Of a stretch of DNA of 64,000 nucleotides, positions 61,600-64,000 are shown one piece after another; within the stretch, counting starts at the first letter, position 1, and every line of letters begins with the position of its first letter. The DNA is from Megascapheus bottae (Eukaryota > Chordata > Mammalia > Rodentia > Geomyidae), in contig JANJXV010000004.1 in the NCBI GenBank assembly GCA_024803745.1, positions 58,199,858 to 58,263,857 on the forward strand, given 5' to 3'. The notes under the pieces were generated by a model. That model was not told the origin of the DNA. It searched no databases and worked only from the letters and a program-made list of their open reading frames with translations. Both the position numbers and the translations under genes were made by a program.

Positions 61600-61925
61600 G
61601 TAGTTTCTAAACACCTGGCACAGCCACACCCTTTTCATGAGATCTAAAGTACCCAGTGACTGGCACAGAATGGGACCCAGGGAGAAGGTAAAGTTGAATG
61701 AGTTAAAATAAATTAATCAAGCAAAATTTGTCTGGTGCCAGGTGCTATTTGAAGTTCTAGTTTAACCCATAAGTATATATACACCAAAAAAATATTTGCA
61801 TCTAAGGAAATGTAGGCAGAGAAGTTAATTACATGTGCATAGTCTCCTAGCTAGAGGTGTAATTTCTAGCAAAGGGAGACTTGAACTCAAGCTGTCTGGC
61901 TGTGGAGCTCACATGCTTTACAGTT
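61600..61925. mobile_element. Possible MIR fragments
   Basis: GTGACTGGCACAGAATGGGA (61655, sense 3' end) and CAGAGAAGTTAATTACATGT ... GAGACTTGAACTCAAG (61818-61890, complement). Confidence 0.4.
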
Positions 61926-62422
61926 GCTAGAAACTGGTGGTGTTAGCATCCAGGTGGAGGAAGTGAGGACAGAGCAGTCAGTTCATCATTGTTAGTTGTT
62001 CTTGTAGTATTTATTTTGTCTTTCTTCTTCAATGGATTTTCATAAACAATCAGAATGCATTGTTTTCTGATTTGTGCATTTGTGCTCTTATTCTGAGAGT
62101 AACCTTAAAATGGAATAAATATAATACTTCGATTTATACATATGGAAAAGAACCCAGAATGAAGTGTCTACGTAGAATCAAAGTTATCTACTTGACAAGG
62201 GGAAACCAAATTCCAGTTTAAGTCCTTAGATCAGACTTTGATTTTCAGGAATGCACTCAGAGTTTCTCACAGGTGCAACATAAAATGATGTAGGCTCAAG
62301 TTTATTTCCTGGAAGACAGGATTTTGTAATTAAGGACCTTTCTACACTTTGTTGATGAAAGTGAACATTCAGTACAGAACCTAAATTTGATGACTAATAT
62401 AGGTTGGCAAATGACAATAGTA
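61926..62422. other. Intergenic unique block
   Basis: Nothing recognised. Confidence 0.45.
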
Positions 62423-62436
62423 CAAAAGATAATTTT

Positions 62437-62629
62437 TTTTTCTGCCAGTCCTGGGCTTGGGCTCAAGGCCTGAGCACTGTCCTTGGACTTTCTCAAGGCA
62501 AGAGCTCTACCACTTGAGCCTCAGCACCACTTCCAGCTTTTTTCTATGTATGTGGTACCAAGGAATCAAACCTGGGTCTTCATGCATGCTAGGCAAGCAC
62601 TTTAACCACTAGGCCAAACTCTCGGCCCC
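62437..62629 (-). mobile_element. IDL-Geo SINE, antisense, 14-bp perfect target-site duplication
   Basis: Full dimer. CAAAAGATAATTTT at 62423 and 62630 is identical. Confidence 0.95.
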
Positions 62630-62767
62630 CAAAAGATAATTTTGTATACTTCATTCAACCAAGTAAATCCACTAAATAGATAACTAGTAAGGATATTATT
62701 GCATTTTTCCAAAGTTCTCTGGAGCTCATGTAGTTTACAGTGATACTCATTAAAAAATAATTTAGCA

Positions 62768-63012
62768 AGGCAGGCACGGTGGCTCGAGCCTGTAATCCTA
62801 GCTACCCAGGAGACTGAGATCTAAGGATCAAGGTTCAAAGCCAGCTCCAGCACAAAAGGACCTGAGACTCTAATCTCCAGTTAACCTCTAGAAAATGGGA
62901 AGTGGGGCTTGGCTCAAGGGTAGGGCGGTAGCCTTGAGCTGAAGAGCTCAGCAGCGCCCAGGCCGAGTTCAAGCCCCTTGACCCACAGAATAGTAGTAGT
63001 AGTAGTAGTAGT
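62768..63012 (+). mobile_element. B1-like/Geo SINE with (AGT)n tail
   Basis: GCAGGCACGGTGGCTCGAGC, CTAATCTCCAGTTAACC, Geo half, then (TAG)n. AATAATTTAG at 62756 and 63016 marks the insertion. Confidence 0.93.
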
Positions 63013-63035
63013 AATAATAATTTAGTGGAGCTGTT

Positions 63036-63440
63036 CTTTCATATACTCTGCCAGCCACAGCTCTTTTTCTCCACACCTGTAGGAGCAGCATTTCTCATGG
63101 ATAAAAGCCCTCCGGGGAGCCTGGTCTGAGCTTTAGGTAGGAGGCCCTGAGTGGGAGCTGGAGCCGTTGGCGTTTCCTGGGCACCGGTGTCTTCTGGGCA
63201 GGGGCACAGGCCACTCTGCTGTCTTTCCGGCTCAGGGTCCACGGCACAAAGGGCGTCTCATTGTTTTCCAGATGCAAGAGCTCCTGGGAATGGTGGAGAC
63301 ACTCCTTATGGAAGGCTCTCGAGGAAGCCTCTGTGGCCTCTCCCAGGCAGGGCCATCCCAGGACATCCCGGGCTGTATGGGAGGCGCTCTCTTTGCGTTC
63401 CCTGCCAGGTTGGGGGCTCCTCTGGCCTAGCATGCGCCAG
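63036..63440. other. Unexplained GC-rich block
   Basis: Locally high GC, no recognised repeat, and overlapping ORFs of 87-124 codons on both strands. No motif supports translation. Confidence 0.3.
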
Positions 63441-63632
63441 CACTGGACCTTGAACTCAATGTCTCTCACTCACTTCGCTTGCTTTTGTAAGGCTGGTGCT
63501 CTACCACCCAGTCACATCTCCAGCCCTGCTTGCAGCTGGTTAATTGAGGACAGAGCCTTTAGGACTTTTCTGCTGAAACTGGCTTCCAGCTTCCCACTTC
63601 AGATTTCAGCCTCCTGAGAAGCTAGGATTTGG
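63440..63632 (-). mobile_element. B1-like/Geo SINE, antisense, diverged
   Basis: CTGGACCTTGAACTCAATGT, GCTGGTTAATTGAGGACAG, CAGCCTCCTGAGAAGCTAGG. Confidence 0.75.
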
Positions 63633-63741
63633 CTTTCCACAGGGACAATGGTTCCCTTTGTCTATCAGCTTCCCACAAGTGTGGGTCATCCATGCGTGGC
63701 CAATCTTTATCCTTTATTAAGATGCTTCCTCACCAGCTTTA

Positions 63742-63850
63742 CAAATTCCCTCCCTTTCCCCTCTCTGCCTCCCTCCATTCCTCCCATCCCTCCCTTCCTG
63801 TCTCTCTCCCTTCTCCCTCTGTCCCTCCCTCCCTCCCTTCCTCTTTCCTT
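63742..63850. repeat. CCCT/CCTT pyrimidine-rich tract
   Basis: Imperfect CCCT units beside an ID-like complement at 63864. Confidence 0.9.
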
Positions 63851-63863
63851 CTGTTTGTGTTTT

Positions 63864-63945
63864 TGTACTTGGGTTTGAACTTGGTGCTTGTACTTGCTAA
63901 GCTGCTGCTCATGGCATGTGTCACTCCCTCAGCCCGTTTGGCACT
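63864..63945 (-). mobile_element. Old ID-like SINE, antisense
   Basis: TACTTGGGTTTGAACTTGGT ... TGTCACTCCCTCAGCCCG. Confidence 0.5.
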
Positions 63946-64000
63946 TGGGCTACTTTGTAGATAGGGCATTGCATTTTTTAAAAATACAAGTTTATTATTA

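Noticed and set aside
30786..64000. COL9A1 exons (expected upstream neighbour from human synteny)
   Set aside because: No collagen Gly-X-Y coding exon or other COL9A1-like sequence was recognised; the gene probably lies beyond the window.

Overview
The window is mammalian nuclear DNA: AT-rich, intron-scale spacing, one CpG island, and dense retrotransposons. The repeat repertoire points to a rodent of superfamily Geomyoidea (kangaroo rats, pocket mice, pocket gophers). About eighteen copies of a dimeric SINE are present, whose left half is ID-like (tRNA-Ala derived) and whose right half is the Geo monomer; published work restricts this IDL-Geo SINE to Geomyoidea. A second SINE puts a 7SL/B1-like left half on the same Geo right half. 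Species cannot be fixed from sequence alone.

Left half (1 to about 29,850, minus strand): the 5' part of FAM135A. Five coding exons (16156-16080, 10339-10260, 4053-3914, 3811-3741, 1154-981) join in frame with GT/AG borders and encode the first 180 residues plus part of residue 181. Two 5' UTR exons (28064-27976 and 17965-17876) and a probable first exon ending at 29706 in a CpG island complete the 5' end. The gene runs out of the window at base 1. The introns hold SINEs, a 5'-truncated L1 with an open ORF2 tail (12380-13431), old L1, L2 and MIR relics, and an H3.3 processed pseudogene (18715-19574).

CpG island (about 28,985-30,480): the FAM135A promoter, with an NRF1-like site, four CCCCGCCC boxes and a duplicated 68-bp module, beside a G-rich degenerate minisatellite. 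Divergent plus-strand transcription is possible and could end at an AATAAA supplied by an old L1 3' end at 30,765.

Right half (30.8-64 kb): no protein gene I can support. In human the DNA upstream of FAM135A leads towards COL9A1, and no COL9A1 exon was recognised. The region is a palimpsest of nested insertions: young IDL-Geo copies with perfect target-site duplications, L1 relics, an L2 mosaic near 50-52 kb, a solo ERV1-type LTR inside a SINE (60847-61149), and microsatellites grown from SINE tails. Unexplained unique blocks remain near 36.2-36.65, 46-48.3, 52.5-53.1, 57.1-57.5, 59.2-59.65 and 63.04-63.44 kb.

I found no bacterial-type system, CRISPR array or convincing new gene. The most useful new observations are the FAM135A leader architecture (uORFs and an in-frame upstream ATG), the Geo module shared by two SINE heads, the H3.3 pseudogene/half-SINE arrangement, and an unidentified 78-codon frame at 52514-52750.
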